Assembly: GCF_010668805.1 (NCBI RefSeq)
Contig: NZ_WUFT01000001.1
Span: 434,001-498,000 of the forward strand
Direction: 5' to 3'
From: Rhizobium phaseoli
Lineage (GTDB): Bacteria > Pseudomonadota > Alphaproteobacteria > Rhizobiales > Rhizobiaceae
Length of the DNA: 64,000 nucleotides
Shown: positions 62,468 through 64,000 of the stretch, piece after piece
Numbering within the stretch: the stretch's first letter is position 1
Layout: each line of letters opens with the position of its first letter
Made by a program: the position numbers and the translations under genes
Notes under the pieces: generated by a model
Seen by the model: only the letters and a program-made list of their open reading frames with translations
What the model was told of the DNA's origin: nothing
Database searches by the model: none

Positions 62468-62488
62468 AGCTAATCCGTTGCGTTAGCT
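62468..62488. promoter_or_regulatory. candidate TetR operator between MFS and TetR genes
   Basis: Arms AGCTAA and TTAGCT lie nine bases apart, 17 bases upstream of the MFS start. Typical position for TetR repression; binding is inferred. Confidence 0.55.
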
Positions 62489-62566
62489 CCATGTAGGACG
62501 AATGCATGGTAAAGGCAAATTCTTTGCGTTTATGGTTCTGTCAAAGATATTGAACCATGGTATGCC

Positions 62567-62616
62567 TGTCGCCCGGAAGTGTGCCGCGGTTCCGGGATAA
62601 CGACATGCATAAAACA
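62567..62616 (+). repeat. small dispersed repeat, copy F3
   Basis: Shares GGGATAACGACATGCATAAA and flanking parts with F1 (about 43 of 50 bases). Here it lies in the leader of the TetR gene, ending 25 bases before the start. Confidence 0.7.
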
Positions 62617-62641
62617 AAGAAACGAAAGTTGGATTGCAGGC

Positions 62642-63199
62642 ATGGCGGTAAAAGAGACTCTCCGTCCGGGCGGTAGAAGCGCTCGGGTTCAGGCATCGGT
62701 GCATAAGGCGGTCCACGAGTTGCTGGCCGAGATGAACCGCGCTGAGGTGACGATCCCGCTGATCGCCGCCAGGGCCGGCGTGACGCCGTCGACCATCTAT
62801 CGCCGCTGGGGTGAGCTGCAGGCGCTTCTTGCCGATGTTGCCGTCGAGCGGCTGCGGCCGGATATGCAGCCGGTCGATGCCGGCAGCGGTAAGGCGGACC
62901 TCGAAGCCTGGGCCGAGCAGTATGCCGAGGAAATGTCCTCCGGGCCGGGCCGCGAGATGATCCGCGACGTGCTGGCTGCGCAAACGGGCGCAAATGCCTG
63001 CAAATGCAGCGAATATACCCGCCAGCAGATCATAGTCATCGCCGAAAGGGCAAAGGCGCGCGGCGAGATCTTTCCGGATCTCGACCGCGTTATGGATCAG
63101 GTCGTGGCGCCGATCATGTACCGCATCCTGTTCGGTGACGTGCCGGATGCGGCGCGTGTGCGCGATCTTATCGCGCGTGTCATGAGTACTGTGAACTGA
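62642..63199 (+). CDS. TetR family transcriptional regulator
   Basis: The 185-residue protein has a TetR helix-turn-helix (AEVTIPLIAARAGVTPSTIY, about 34-53) followed by the signature RRWG and a helical ligand domain with a TetR_C-like end. It is divergent from the MFS gene and so is its likely repressor; the inducer is unknown. The ATG at 62642 is used because homologues start MAVKETLRP; an earlier in-frame ATG at 62579 would place repeat F3 in coding sequence. Confidence 0.88.
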   Translation: MAVKETLRPGGRSARVQASVHKAVHELLAEMNRAEVTIPLIAARAGVTPSTIYRRWGELQALLADVAVERLRPDMQPVDAGSGKADLEAWAEQYAEEMSSGPGREMIRDVLAAQTGANACKCSEYTRQQIIVIAERAKARGEIFPDLDRVMDQVVAPIMYRILFGDVPDAARVRDLIARVMSTVN

Positions 63200-63202
63200 C
63201 TG

Positions 63203-64000
63203 TTACTCCGCAGCCGCGCGCTTCAACCCGGAAATCTGGGTGATATAGGCGCGCAGCGCTGCCGGCCGCACCGGCTTGTGCTGAACGGCGATGCCGTATC
63301 GCTCGGCTTCGCTGCGCACCTCCGGCGTCCGGTCGGCCGTGATCAGCAAAGCGGGGATATCGGCGCCGAACTGCCGACGAAGATGCAGGATTGCGGCAAT
63401 GCCGGTGCCGTCGTCGAGATGATAATCGGCGATGACGAGATCCGGCGGCCCGCCATGGCCGTCGCTTGATATCACCTCGGCGAGACTATCCAGCGCCTCC
63501 ACCTCGCAGCCCCAGCCGCTGAGCAGCAGCCGCATACCTTCGAGAATCTTTGGTTCATTATCGATGCAGAGGATCTTCAGCCCCTTGAGCGGTTGCCCCG
63601 GCCGGTCGGCAGCAGTGGTTGCCGTTGCAGCCTCCGCGGGACGCGAAACGTCGAGCGGCATGGCGATGCGGAATTCCGTGCCCTTGCCATGCGTCGAGTG
63701 CAACTCCACAGGATGGTTGAGAACGCGAGCGATGCGATCGACGATCGACAGGCCGAGCCCGAGGCCGGAGGCGGTTTTGGCGCCTTCGTCCAGCCGGGCG
63801 AATTCCTTGAACACCGTGCGGAATTTCGACGGAGGAATGCCGATGCCGGAATCGATCACCTGAATGATCACCTGGTTGCCGCGCCGCCGCGCCCCGACCA
63901 GCACCTTGCCGGTGATCGTGTATTTGATGGCGTTGGAAACGAGGTTCTGCACCAGCCGACGCAGAAGATTGGGGTCGGAGCGCACCCTGAGCGACGTCGG
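63203..64000 (-). CDS. hybrid sensor histidine kinase/response regulator (5' part beyond window)
   Basis: The visible 265 residues are the C-terminal part. An ATPase domain has N box LVSNAIKYT, G1 DSGIGIP and G2 GLGLGLSIVDR. A receiver domain follows with DNEP at its start and phosphoacceptor Asp in VIADYHLDDGTG. The frame runs open through the right edge. The layout is of the NahK/ErcS type: a cytoplasmic PAS kinase with a receiver. The stop at 63203 is three bases from the TetR stop, in convergent array. Confidence 0.92.
   Translation of the reverse strand, partial: PTSLRVRSDPNLLRRLVQNLVSNAIKYTITGKVLVGARRRGNQVIIQVIDSGIGIPPSKFRTVFKEFARLDEGAKTASGLGLGLSIVDRIARVLNHPVELHSTHGKGTEFRIAMPLDVSRPAEAATATTAADRPGQPLKGLKILCIDNEPKILEGMRLLLSGWGCEVEALDSLAEVISSDGHGGPPDLVIADYHLDDGTGIAAILHLRRQFGADIPALLITADRTPEVRSEAERYGIAVQHKPVRPAALRAYITQISGLKRAAAE

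Overview
The window reads as a core chromosomal segment of a Rhizobiales alphaproteobacterium, most likely of the Rhizobium leguminosarum/etli group. Grounds: high GC with strong third-position bias; an uninterrupted phoR-pstSCAB-phoU-phoB block followed by gcrA and argD-argF-hslO; a SAM-II riboswitch on metZ (a class typical of alphaproteobacteria); a podJ-like polarity gene next to a fatty-acid oxidation operon; and many palindromic intergenic elements of rhizobial type. The species cannot be fixed from sequence reading alone. No transposase, phage structural gene, plasmid replication gene, CRISPR array or recognised defence island was seen.

Layout. 1-4.5 kb: a partial gene end, a secreted orphan, tRNA-Thr(CGT), a nitronate monooxygenase with a palindromic operator, a membrane protein and polyphosphate kinase 2. 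4.6-12.7 kb: the phosphate block, with a Pho box before pstS. 13-21 kb: gcrA, argD-argF-hslO, apaG, riboswitch-controlled metZ, a dCTP-deaminase-family gene and tRNA-Gly(CCC). 21-29 kb: a glyoxalase-fold protein, a chemoreceptor, a solute-binding protein, a TerB-like protein, an S24 repressor-like protein paired with a thermonuclease-like protein, and a LuxR-type response regulator. 29-44 kb: pyrD, MATE exporter, CAP lipoprotein, TPR-methyltransferase, two YitT paralogues flanking an Rrf2-AhpD pair, a DNA-damage helicase-PdeM pair, a lytic-transglycosylase-like lipoprotein, a hydrolase, and a TSUP exporter with its TIGR02186 partner. 44-56 kb: podJ, a VOC protein, an atypical SDR, and the acyl-CoA dehydrogenase-thiolase-FadB operon. 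56-64 kb: cold-shock protein, a MarR/GFA divergent pair, an NTF2-like protein, a Cache chemoreceptor, a TetR/MFS pair and the 3' part of a hybrid histidine kinase.

How the parts work together. PhoR/PhoB with PhoU sense phosphate through PstSCAB, with a polyphosphate kinase next door. GcrA and PodJ belong to the alphaproteobacterial cell-cycle and polarity programme; four GANTC (CcrM) sites lie within 37 bp upstream of gcrA. The nitronate monooxygenase at 2 kb and the beta-oxidation operon at 50.7 kb carry nearly identical 22-bp palindromes, suggesting one regulator for both. Both chemoreceptors end in a W-x-x-F pentapeptide of the CheR-docking type. No single dramatic new system is evident. 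The best leads are the shared operator, the riboswitch-terminator switch before metZ, a GANTC cluster plus orphan terminator between gcrA and argD, the S24/degenerate-nuclease pair, and a small dispersed repeat family found four times between 25.5 and 62.6 kb.
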